Assembly (NCBI GenBank): GCA_964035575.1 | Contig: OZ037906.1 | Coordinates: forward strand, 1,054,001 to 1,118,000 | Length of the DNA: 64,000 nt | Direction of reading: 5' to 3' | Source: Rhynchopus sp. YZ270_cl-10 | Taxonomy: Eukaryota > Euglenozoa > Diplonemea > Diplonemida > Diplonemidae | Shown here: piece after piece, positions 21,067 to 31,300 of the stretch | How the letters are laid out: every line of letters begins with the position of its first letter | Position numbering within the stretch: the stretch's first letter is position 1 | The notes under the pieces: model-generated | Seen by the model: the letters and a program-made list of their open reading frames with translations, nothing else | Databases searched by the model: none | What the model was told of the DNA's origin: nothing | Position numbers and translations under genes: made by a program

Positions 21067-22117
21067 CCCCTAGTAGTACAAGGGGCATGGGCGTGAAATG
21101 GGTGGCAAGGGAGAGTTTCTGGGTTCTACTTGGAATTTTTGACCGACTCTTTTCCTTGAAACGATTTTGTGGCGAATCTTTCAAATAAAGCAAAAATCGA
21201 GAACATTCTCACACCAGAATCCCCCCCAACGGATGTCGCCAGCGAGGCACTAAAACCAGAAAACCGTTTTTACCCATGGCAAGTGCCACTATAGTGGCGC
21301 ACGAATGCCACACGTTGGTAGGAATGGGGTTCTACTCATTTTCGTAAAAACATTTTTTTTCTGTGTGACAATAATAAGGCAAGAATCGACAACTTTCGTG
21401 AAAATGTCATATCGTTGGATGCTGGAGGGAGGTGGGTCAACCCTAGGAAAAGGACTTTTTTTGGCGCTCACCCCCAAAATCACCCCCTGCCTCGTGACTT
21501 CGCCCTGCAAACAGAATTCTACTCAAAATCGTAAAATAAATTATATTTCGTAAGAATTGATGTCGATCTTTTAGATAAAGCCAAAATCGAGCAGTTTTGA
21601 TGATTAGGTTAGTGCAGCCGTAACAAGGAGAACACAGGGTAAAATCCCTTGGTTTTCCCTTGCTGTACTGTATGTGTTAAAAAGTGTATATTGGTGTACG
21701 GGAGAGACGCGCGTTTAAAGTTGCAACATTTTTAGGCTGATTGACGTGGGCCTGGCATGCCCCATTTTTCACTTTTTACCACCGATTTAATTCGATCACC
21801 ATCGAACACTGGGAAAATTTCTTGGTCAGTTTGGGGTATAACACGTGTATGACCTAATTTTAAGTGGTCAGAAGTGGAGTCTGACCCCCGTGCCCATCAT
21901 TTTTGAGCATGTTTTTTGGTTTTCCTTAGCACAACGTAGGAGAAGGCGAACTGTTTACAAGGAGGGACAGGGTCGAGCGTGAGTGGGTCACTGCAGTGGC
22001 TCACGATACACTGAACGGGTTTGCGGCTGGGAGGGAAACGTTTCCACTGTTACAGGCAAGTCACAAGGGGGTGGTGACTTGTGTGGGAGAAATGGGTACG
22101 GACAAGACTGTATGCGT

Positions 22118-22362
22118 TTAGTCCCAAGAGCCTTCACTGATGTCAGAGTCGTGATGCTCAGCATCATCATCAACCTTGGGGTCCTCAGCTGTCGCGTCGC
22201 AGTCAATATAGCTCCCGCACGCTCCTTCTCCTCCTGCACCAGCTTCTCCTCATCCCACCAACCATTCTCTTGTGGCGGCTTGCTCTCGCGCAAACTGCGT
22301 GCTACGACCACAAGCTTGTGCAGCTTTGGTGCAACTAGCCAGTTGCGCCTCTTCTCGCTCAT
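22118..22362 (-). pseudogene. Possible decayed coding fragment
   Basis: Read on the minus strand, an ATG at 22362 opens a charged, protein-like stretch (MSEKRRNWLVAPKLHKL, NGWWDEEKLVQEEKERAG). The acidic tail-like stretch that would follow (DPKVDDDAEHHDSDISEGSWD type composition, ending at 22118) is in a different frame. No family recognised. It runs against the direction of every confident gene here. It looks broken; a sequencing error or a missed tiny intron are the alternatives. Confidence 0.3.
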
Positions 22363-23079
22363 CCACCCATCGTACTGAAGATGCGCTCAGCATGTTGAGG
22401 CACAAATGGAACTCAGGGGAAGAGCTGTGTGCTGTGGACAGAGAGGCCAGGGTTTGGGGTGCTGTGTGAGCTACAAACGCTCCCCTTCCCTCCTTAGAGC
22501 TAACAAACATTACCCGTTGTCTTGCAAGAACTTGCCCAATTCTGCAAATTGACCCCACCACTGCACGGGCGGCTTCCAAAAATGCAAATAAGGACCCTTT
22601 TCCACAACCTTCCTTCACAGAAGGGTCAATTTTACAAACCCGGATTTTGAGGAAAATTTTAGCCGAAAATGGGCCCACGTATAAGTGACCGGGCTCATAT
22701 TTCTCAAAATTTAAGTGGTCAAAAAATCCAATTTTCGAGATTGACCCCACCACTGCACGGGCGAATCCCAAAAATGTAAATAAAGACGTTTTTGGCCCAA
22801 AATAAATCTGCCAAAATTGTGTCCCGGATTGGATTTTGGACTCCGGACCCCATATTTAGAAATAGCCCTGTGTTCTAAACAATGAGCATCACAGCGGTTG
22901 ACCCTGGTATTTTTGGTATTTTTTGAAAATCTCAGCTCAAAAAATACCAAAAAAAAAAATACAGGGTTTTGGATTGAGGCTGGGGTGGAGGAGTGGGGGC
23001 TCCGCCCACCTCTCACCTACCCCCCACAGAATTCTATTTTTAGAAGACAATTTTCTTCTATTTTACCGGAAAAGGAAGA

Positions 23080-23175
23080 TGCACTGCGGCGCGAGCTTTC
23101 AACCCACCCTTCCCGCGACATAGTAGGCAATTTTAAGCGCAATTTTTAGAAATGTTGCGTACCGTGGCTTCGCCA
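23080..23175 (+). repeat. Dispersed family E, copy 3
   Basis: GCGGCGCGAGCTTTCAACCC, ACCCTTCCC, GACATAGTAGGCAATTTTAAG and TTGCGTACCGTGGCTTCGCC appear in the same order as at 14272. Confidence 0.7.
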
Positions 23176-23804
23176 CGAGTTTAACACTGAAAAGATGGGG
23201 AATATGCTTGAACGCGCTGTTGCCCTGTTTCTCAGCAACAAGCGTCCCAGATTCAAGAGAAAACGGAGGTGTTCCTGCTGATGGCGGAGGAGTTGGAAAA
23301 CGTCGCTCCCCCCGTATTTGTTTCCGGAATTGAGCTTCTGAGGACCTTTTTCGCGCGAAGCGCGAAAATTTTTTTTTTTGCCAAAAAGAAAGAAATTGGG
23401 CGTGGAATTCTAAAATTTTTCGGGGAAAACGGCATATTTAGCGATAAGTATGGGGAGCTGCGTAATCCCTGTTGCGTGACCCCCCCAAATTCTAAAATCT
23501 GTGGGACAGCGTGCTCTGACATAGGTTGTACTCATTAAAAAACCGGTAAAAATACAAGTAATGTGTGATGGTCAAAAGTGCAAAATTCCTTCGCCAATGC
23601 ATTATTTGGGCATTTGTTATACCTGGAGAATATGGTCAGATCACTCTTCAGACCACCAGCCAACGAAATATACCGTAATTGTACAGAGGTTGGACAGTAC
23701 AAAAGTTGGGCTTTTGGCCAACTTGGCCTGGTGTTGAACGCCGCATCCCCCGCCACAATGGGCATAAATGTCCTCTTGGTCCGTAAAGGGTTAAAAAGAG
23801 TGTC

Positions 23805-23955
23805 TCACGATACACATACAGCCACTCGCGATTGGATAGATATTGTAACAAAGGGAATTCAGAACAAAACAACACCCTGCCCCATACACACTAAATTGCC
23901 ATGCTTCAAGAGCATGCCTGCCGGGCCAAAAATTACTGTGGCAAAAAGGCAGCAA
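23805..23955. repeat. Inverted dispersed repeat F, left copy
   Basis: GAACAAAACAACACCCTGCCCC and GCCATGCTTCAAGAGCATGCC, then AAATTACTGTG.CAAAAA, reappear in reverse complement at about 26160-26280. The core is itself palindromic (GCATGCTCTTGAAGCATG). Confidence 0.7.
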
Positions 23956-24312
23956 GACCACCCACAAAGAGTGTGAATTGTATTGGATGGACAGGGGTTT
24001 GCACAGTGATGATGTTACTACGACTAGGTTTTTGGCGATATTACATGTGCATGTTACATGCCATGCCGTGACGTGCTGCTTCATGGTATACGTATGTCAT
24101 AGAATGTCGCGATTTTTTACGATTCGTATTTCGGGTTTTGCGAATTTTGTTCCAGAAAAGTACACCCCAAAAATGGCAAAAAAGGTGACATTTTACGTCA
24201 AAACACCGCTAAAAGTTACTCTCGGCCGATTTCAGGGGGGTTGTGGGCACCTGTGGGGGCTCCCTCCCTGGTGTGGGCCAGCGATCAACGACATAATATG
24301 GGAAAAAAAAAA

Positions 24313-24425
24313 CGATCGTTTTTTTTTTCCTTCACGATCGTGAAGAAAAAGGTGCTTTTTTTTCACGATCGTGAAGAAAAAAAAAAAAAAAAAACGATCG
24401 TTTTTTTTTTCTTCACGATCGTGAA
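24313..24425. repeat. ACGATCGT palindrome array, block 2
   Basis: Five units of (A/T run)-CACGATCGTG-(A/T run) give a string of perfect short palindromes. Confidence 0.8.
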
Positions 24426-24484
24426 AAAAAAAAAAAAAAAAAAAGACCGATCACTTTTTCCCCACGGTGGCCCAGCAGACCCTT

Positions 24485-24780
24485 TTGGGGGTACCCCCGG
24501 GGGTACCCCCAAAAGGGGTACCCCGCAGGGTAGGGTACCACACAGGGTAGGGTCCGCGGGGGGTACCCCCTCGCGTGGGCTACCCCAGGGGGTACCCCAC
24601 AGGGTTGGGTAGGGTCCGCGCGGGGTACCCTTTGGGGGGTTTGGGGTACCCCGAGGGGTACCCCCCAGGGTCCGCGGGGGTACCCCTCAGGGTCCGCGGG
24701 GGTACCCCTCAGGGTCCGCGGGGGTACCCCATGGGGTACCCCCGCGGACCCTGGGGGGTACCCCCCGGGGTACCCCCTGC
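24485..24780. repeat. GGGGTACCCC palindrome-rich block 1
   Basis: About 300 bp in which GGTACC (often extended to GGGGGTACCCCC) recurs every 10-25 bp, mixed with AGGGTCCGCGGGGGTACCCC units. Frames on both strands stay mostly open and give Gly/Pro/Tyr-rich translations that I regard as non-coding. Confidence 0.85.
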
Positions 24781-24856
24781 ACACCCGGTGGCTATTGCCT
24801 CCCAGGGAAAGGGACTCTCAAAAATTTTTTTTTGCCCTATATAGGCCTAATTTCGA

Positions 24857-25362
24857 CGATTTGAGGCCATTAAAAGCAAAAATTGGCACTTTTGAGCATC
24901 TGTGGGGGTCTAAAACGTGGTTTTGCGCAGCCGATTTTTCGTGGTTTTTTTACCAAAGACAAGTCGATTTTTGACCAATTTTTCATGAAAAATGTGAAGG
25001 AAATCGCTTAGGAACTTAGCTGTGTACGTGTTCTAGCTACTGCATACACCGCGGGGTATAACCAAAATGACCGTATTTTGGCTGAAATTTCGACTTGACA
25101 ATTTTTCCTCGATTTGGTCAATCTGAGGTTTTGTTTGGGGTTTTTGGGCCATTTTATGACCAACCACGCCCGCATACGTGGGAAATTACGCGCGCAATGA
25201 CGACGTCACGGCGTGGGGAGCCCTCGTAATTACGAGGGGTGCTCCCGTGATCCTTTGAGGCCATTAAAAGCAAAATTTGGCACTTTTGAGCATCTGTGGG
25301 GGTCTAAAACGTGGTTTCGCGCCCGAAAAGTCGTGATTTTACCAAAGACGCCTCGATTTTTG
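24857..25362 (+). repeat. Direct repeat pair of about 110 bp
   Basis: 24857-24977 and 25254-25362 share TTGAGGCCATTAAAAGC, GGCACTTTTGAGCATCTGTG, GGGGTCTAAAACGTGGTTT and TTACCAAAGAC...TCGATTTTTGACC with a few differences. The offset is about 397 bp. Confidence 0.85.
25204..25251. repeat. Nested palindrome
   Basis: CCTCGTAATTACGAGG is a perfect 16-bp palindrome, set inside GGGAGC/GCTCCC and CACG/CGTG arms. It lies immediately before the second copy of the 110-bp direct repeat. Confidence 0.75.
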
Positions 25363-25651
25363 ACCCAAATTTTTTTTTCTTCTCGCCCAAAATCGGGCGT
25401 GGTAGGTCATAAATGGCCCAAAAAATCCAAAGTCTCAATGAGCAAATTGTGAAGAAAAAAAAATTGGTCGAAGTTTTGGTCATTTTTACCATGTGGCAAC
25501 AAATAGAATGCAGGTATCAGTATCAGTGGGATTGTTCGTGCAGTGATGTTCTCGTACCTGGAGAGTAGGCCGAGCGAGTGCTGCAAGGTATGTTTTTAAG
25601 CCCCGGTTTTTACACCCCCCCGCTCCCCCTTTTCGCCTTTGTCCCGCTCGG

Positions 25652-26068
25652 ATGTCAATCGAAGCATATTTTTATTGTCAAAATTGTCACTTTTACTTTT
25701 TTATCATGGCATCTCGTAACCTCTACAACTCTTTTACGTCAGGGAACCGGATGAGGTGCTACTTCCGGACTGAGGAAGGGCAGTCTTTTACTTTCTTTTT
25801 TGCATGGAAGAGGTACGGAGCGGCTTCTTGTTTGTTTGTTTGATTTTTTTTGTTGTAGTCTCTACTTTTGCACTCAATTTCTCTCAACAGGTACCCGAAC
25901 CGACGACCCTTCATCGTGACAGCGAAACAGTGCCGATGGAAGAGCTGGTGCAATTATTTCAAACCAGGTGGCGACCGCAAAAGTTGGGTTTTTAAACCAA
26001 TTTTTCCATTAACCCACCCCATAGACCACCTCAATTATTATGAAACTCTTAGTCAGTCACTGCTATAG
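25652..26068 (+). CDS. Small two-exon candidate gene, unknown
   Basis: Exon 1 is 25652-25812 and exon 2 is 25891-26068. The intron has donor AG|GTACGG and a pyrimidine-rich CTCTCAACAG acceptor and preserves frame, giving 112 residues (94 if translation starts at the ATG at 25706). The sequence is rich in aromatic and basic residues (YCQNCHFYFF, YPNRRPFIVTAKQCRWKSW, GGDRKSWVFKP). I recognise no family. A C/T-rich tract precedes the first ATG. A related stretch (EVGQYKSWAFGQ) occurs in the frame at 23632-23976, and in both places an inverted F repeat follows within 150 bp. A mobile-element or relic origin is therefore possible. Confidence 0.4.
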
Positions 26069-26149
26069 CCATTAGGGAGCATAGCTAGTGCAAAAAATTT
26101 GGCTTCGGGATCCGGAAAGTCTGTCCTCTGCTCTTGCGGAGGACTACAG

Positions 26150-26290
26150 CAGGCACAAGAAATATCGCGTTCCCCCAGAAAACCAATTTTTGTCACAGTA
26201 ATTTGTGCCCAGGGCATGCTCTTGAAGCATGGCGGCTTGGTGTGAGAAGGGGCAGCGTATTGTTTTGTTCTAGATTTCAACGGTTGTTAG
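26150..26290. repeat. Inverted dispersed repeat F, right copy
   Basis: Reverse complement of 23805-23955 over most of its length (GGCATGCTCTTGAAGCATGG, TTGTTTTGTTCTAG). Confidence 0.7.
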
Positions 26291-27050
26291 AACGAGTCAA
26301 GTGGATGCTTATCTAAACACTGACTTTAGAACAGACCCGAGAGATCAGATATGACTTTGAGGAAAGAACAAAGCAATGCATCTGTACCCGCACGCCAGGT
26401 TGTAGTTACTTCAGAATTTTCTTAAGTTTGCGCGAAAGAGAGCGGGGGCAACTCCTTTGTGTCATTAGTCCGCTGTGCAGCACAAAGCGAGGAACCTTAA
26501 AACACTACCTGCGTGGTGGCTGAATTCACATCCCTTAGAATTACCAGAATTCAGCCTTTGTTGAAGTAACGTACATACTTGTATGTGCGTGTCACGCTTC
26601 TCCACCCTTAAATGGGTGCACTGCTTCACTGCAGCGGGTAAGCCTCTCTCGACTAGTGCGAACTTAAGAATGTTCTGCTGCAACTTACCAAAATCGATTT
26701 TCTCACCCCAAACACCCGCAACACCCCACCTGCTACTTCGGTAGCCTGTGTTGTTGGGAGTTGGTTCTCATGTTGATCCCCAGTGACTGTCTTGCACTGC
26801 TTCTTCTGAGCCCAACACTGTTTGGCCTGTCGACGGGGTAATAAATACGAAGACAGGGGGGCGGTGCCAACAATTTTCCGATGATGTAACGTTTATCTGA
26901 TTGATTTATCGTTTGATATACCTTGTGTGTCCTTCTTCATGCACACCAAGCAACATATATTGAACGGTATTTTCAAGCGATACTTCGTTATGTCATCGGG
27001 GGGCGGACCCCGCGCGGACCCTTGACTCTGGCACTCTGGCACTCTGGCTG

Positions 27051-27174
27051 TACCTGTGTACCTGTGTACCTGTGTACCTGTGTACCTGTGTACCTGTGTA
27101 CCTGTGTACCTGTGTACCTGTGTACCTGTGTACCTGTGTACCTGTGTACCTGTGTACCTGTGTACCTGTGTACC
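27051..27174. repeat. 8-bp tandem repeat (TACCTGTG), about 15 copies
   Basis: Perfect TACCTGTG units followed within 25 bp by the GGTACC block. Confidence 0.95.
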
Positions 27175-27194
27175 CCCAGTGCCAGTCAGGGTCC

Positions 27195-27350
27195 GCGCGG
27201 GGTACCCCGGGGGGTACCCCCGGGGGTAGTCTGGGGGGTACCCCATGGGGTACCCCTCAGATTTGGGGGGTACCCCATGGGGTACCCCATGGGGTACCCC
27301 ATGGGGTAGTCTGGGGGGTACCCCCTTGGGTACCCCCCGCGGACCCTACC
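27195..27350. repeat. GGGGTACCCC palindrome-rich block 2
   Basis: Same unit types as block 1 (GGGGTACCCCATGGGGTACC, GGGTCCGCGCGGGGTACC). It is followed by a long A run and an ACGATCGT unit, so block 1 and block 2 share the same neighbour. Confidence 0.85.
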
Positions 27351-28035
27351 CTAAGGGTAGGAATGGGCCACCGTGCCAGATTCGTAAAAAAAAAAAAAAA
27401 AAAAAAACGATCGTTTTCACCCTATGAAGAAAATTCAAAAAAAAAAATTCCCCCAACCCCCCTGATCACAGCCTACGGGAGGAAATCAGAAAAAAAAATA
27501 AACGCAAAATAAATTCATAACAAAAGACGTCGCACAGCGGTCTTCCCCCTCCTATTGTCTCAGAAGTGGTAAATCAGAGAAGTGGATTACTTCGATTTTT
27601 CTTACCACCGCCATCGAAAAAAAGAAACAAAAAAAAAAAATAAATAAATAAATAAAAAAGACGCTGAAAGCTGAGACTTCTGCTCTGTTTTCCACTCTTC
27701 GCGTGAACCTCTTTATTCAAAAAAAAAAAAAAATAAAATTTAATGCTATCGTCCGCAATGATCTAGAAGTAGTTGCGATAAAAAATGGAGGGTATACCCC
27801 CCAATTTGTTCATTTTATATTTGCCCACACCGTGTCATGAGATATGGGGCAAACGCAAAAAGGAGACAAAAAAAAAAAGCTGGAATTTTTTTTTTCATTT
27901 TTCAACTCTTCCCATCCCCTACATTCCCACTTTCAAACCCTCCCCTCCCCTCCCCCACTATGTTTACCCACTGCGAAACGGGCAGAGGACCCCAACCGGA
28001 CCCTACATACACAGGCCTAATTACCCTGTGTTCGC

Positions 28036-28205
28036 AATGATCCCCATTCATCTGATGAGTGGAAGCGGGAGTAGCACATATCAGATACAAACCACAAAAT
28101 GGATGTAGCACTGCATGGTTGGGGTGTCCACCCCCCCCCGGTACAGCCGGTCATACCAAAGATACACTGTTTCACGAGAGGGCTTTGTATTTCATATCAA
28201 CCTTT
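28036..28205 (+). repeat. Dispersed module A, copy 3 (complete)
   Basis: CATTCAT-CTGATGAGTGGAAGCGGGAG-...-ACAAACCACAAA-ATGGATG, then GCATGGTTGGGGTGTCCACC and GGGCTTTGTATTTCA. CATTCAT and ATGGATG pair over seven positions with one G-U. It ends about 140 bp before the kinase start codon. Confidence 0.75.
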
Positions 28206-28345
28206 CAACAGAGGGAGGGAGGGGTCGATACACACAAACCACACCTCCTCAAAAAAGCCCCCCTCTTTTTCTTTTTTTCATTTCCCATTTTTTTCATTGG
28301 ATACGAACGTTTCTTCTCTCTTCCTTTCCTCTCTCCCTTTTTCTT

Positions 28346-31300
28346 ATGACATCACGGCCGCAGTCTGTAGTACAGACTGACACCGCGGATTTCAAAGAAG
28401 CCTCAGTGAGGTCTCGTTTCAAACCTGTTGCGCCACGATATGGGGCTAGGGTGTGTGAGGCGGAGGGGCTTACCGCACCGCATTTGCATCCGTTATTAGA
28501 TCTTCCTCCTGGTAAACCGGAAGGCGAACAGCGCCGTACAGCAGATGGCTCCCCAAGCGGAATTCTCTCTTATATACGAAGCCGTTCTAACTCCCCTGTA
28601 CCAGATCGGTCGTGCCCGACAGCCTCCTCACCTCAGTCCTCTGTAGATAATGTGATTTCAGCGGCGGAGCCTGAAGTGTTGTGTGGAAAGGCTTCGGGGC
28701 GGAGGTCGAGAATCACATTCAATTCTGCGATTGATGCAGGGGATGTGGAGGGGGCGGCAGGGGCGGGGGAGGGGGCGGGGATCACTTCGCCGACACGGTG
28801 CCTGACGTCGCCGACACGGTTTGGAGTGGGGAACACCCCGGTGAGCGTGACGCCCCCGTCTACGCATACGACGGAGCCGCAGAGGAGTACCTGGCGTTCG
28901 TCGTCGTCGGTTGATTCTCCCAGTGCCATGCAGCGGAGAGGTTCGGGTAGGGGCTTAAGGAAAGGCAGTGGCGGGAGTTCAGGGCTCAACAGCAGCGGCC
29001 GTTCGCGGTCGGCATCACCCCCGCCACTGCAGAAACAGAGCGGCTGGCAGAAGGTGTTGAATATGCCGACCCTCATGGGAGCGCTCAGACACAAAGAGCT
29101 GGAGGTATTTCCACAACATTATTTTCCCCTCTTTTTTTTTCTCAAAGATAAAGCGACGAAGTGCACTCAGAAAACACTCACAAAAAAAAAAAAAAAAAAC
29201 GACTTTTTCCGGCTTTTTTTCCCTTCAATTTTTCAATGCCCTATGAAGGGTGCACTCCTTGCTTCTCTCATCCCTCACCCCTCCACAGGTTCTGCGGATG
29301 CGCTCCGAAGCAAAGACGAATGAGTCAGGCAAACGCAGACGCCACCTCCGCCAAATCTCTACACGCAGCTGTGTTGTGTGCGGCCGGGACGACCGCATCG
29401 GCGAAAAGCGCTCTAAAGGCTTCAAATGCAAGGAGTGCATTGGTGTCCCCTCCGACCCCCATTTGGTGGCAGTACCCGACGAGACGCAGGCTGTGCGGAA
29501 GGGACGCGATTCACAGGGTTCTCTGGTGTTCAATGATTATACGCTCATTGCGTTTCTTGGGCAGGGCGCGTTCGGCAAGGTCTATATGTGTACACACAAC
29601 AAAAGCAACCAGCCGTACGCCGTCAAAATCGTTGACAAAAGAAAGTTTGAGAGGAAGGTTCTATGCGGTGTGTGTTCTCCAACTTCGACGGAAGGGTCTG
29701 CGGATTGGGAGAGACAGAATTCGGTTCGCTCAGAGCATATTGCAGAAATCGTGCAAAATGATCGCCTACAGACTGTCAAAGATGAGGTCAGCATTTTAAA
29801 AAAATTGGACCATCCCAACGTCATCCAAAGCATCGGTGTTGTAGAAAGCAAAGGGGAAATTATGATTCTCATGGAATATCTCGAAGGTGGACAGATCTTT
29901 CCAAGCTCCTATCCATGCGAACCACTCCGTCTGGGCCTTCTAGAGTGTTATACGGTAGGTATTGCTCGAGGTCTTGAGTATCTTCACGATCAAAAGATCG
30001 CTCATAGGGATATTAAGCCAGAAAATATTTTGGTGGGGTCAAGAGGAGAAGTGAAACTGACGGACTTTGGTGTGTCCTCGCAGACCGATGTGTCCGGGGA
30101 GTGTTTTCTGATCACAGGGTTTGCAGGAACCCCAGCGTTCATGCCGCCTGAGGCATTTGACACTACATCGAAGGTGTTCGAAGGGGCCCCGACAGACTGT
30201 TGGTCGTTCGGCGTCACGCTGTACATCATGGCTTTTGGCAAGCCGCCTTTCTCAGGAGGCAATCTCAGGGAGTTGTCGATCGACATTCGCGACTCGTCGC
30301 GTACAATTCAGTTCACCCATTCCTGCAACCAGCTGAACGAACTCTTAAAAAAGATGATGAACGTCAAACCAGAGAAGCGTATCCCGATGAGTGGTATGCA
30401 AAAGGCACCTTTGCTCCCCCCTCCTTGGATAACGAAAAACTGTTTGAAGTGTACCAAAAAAAATGCACAAAGTTATCAGATTTGAACAAAAATTCTGTAC
30501 AAGATAATTGTTGTCCAAATACGGCGGATGTGTGGATTTTGAGGTAGAGATTTCGGCAGCTGTTTTTTTCGCTCCTGCCAGGCGATCAGCGTCGTTACCT
30601 CGCGCGGCTTCAGACGGGAACAGGAAGCCCGGTCCATTCAGTTCTCCAGGGAGCACAGCCCAGGCGGCGTATGCCCTCGCATCTGTCACAAACTAGTAAA
30701 TCGGGTACACCCTGTTCCAGGACTACTTAGCAACCCGCCCACTTTCACAATTACATCTACTGGCCCAGAGCCAAAGTCGTCGTATATCGTGCAGAACTTT
30801 GGTACCACCTTCAGACACGGTCTTACTTTGACCCCCTACGTGTAGACCTCGTTTAGGAATATTGCCTCATGCCTCGAGACTATGCTTTTTAGTGGGTCGA
30901 GCGGGTACCCCAGGTTGCGTACCACTTCTCAAGCTCGCGAATCACTCGTGAGTTTTTTGCGTATTTTCCTTTGCACAACATTGTGCAGCTTTATCGTCTG
31001 CAAACCCGTCTGCAGCCCGTCAAGGCCGAGCACCATGTCGATACAGGTCAAGATCAAGGCTTTCACGCCGTTTTCGTCTTTGCCGTCAGGGTTCCACCCT
31101 GCCACAAATGCACTCAGGAAGAGTGCGTGCATCTTGGAGTCTGGCGCGCCGGTGATCCCTTGTATCATTCCGTTGGCTAGTTCGACCATGTCGCTGGCTC
31201 CCCCTTCTTCACCTCTTGGTGGACGGTTTTCCACAACCGGTGTGCGCCCTGCATGGTTGGACTTCCGAAGCTCCTCTGGAATTGTTCCAGGATCTGCATC

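Larger units (their letters stand above)
20820..25651. other. Repeat-dominated region without a supported intact gene
   Basis: Contents in order: ACGATCGT palindromes in T runs (about 21000-21066); decayed minus-strand coding fragments (22118-22362); two copies of the GACCCCACCACT repeat (22518-22594, 22725-22788); family E copy 3 (23080-23175); an open + frame (from ATG 23632 to 23976) whose middle resembles the small gene at 25652; one arm of inverted repeat F (23805-23955); ACGATCGT arrays (24313-24425); the GGTACC block (24485-24780); a 110-bp direct repeat (24857 and 25254); and a palindrome at 25204-25251. Confidence 0.55.
26069..28345. other. Repeat-rich spacer upstream of kinase gene
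   Basis: Holds the right copy of repeat F (about 26150-26290), the 8-bp array (27051-27174), GGTACC block 2 (27195-27350), long A runs, module A copy 3 (28036-28205), and C/T tracts that lead into the kinase start. No supported gene. Confidence 0.5.

Noticed and set aside
24485-24844. Gly/Tyr/Pro-rich ORFs over the GGTACC block
   Set aside because: Low-complexity translation of palindromic repeats in several frames, no splice or start context.
13831-27174. CRISPR-like arrays at the 8-bp and 9-bp repeats
   Set aside because: Units are contiguous with no spacers, and the genome is eukaryotic.
28048-28110. Hammerhead ribozyme in module A
   Set aside because: CTGATGAG and (C)GAAA are present, but the strands flanking them (CATYCAT and ATGGATG) pair with each other, which does not give the three-way junction order of a hammerhead. 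A covariance scan is still proposed.
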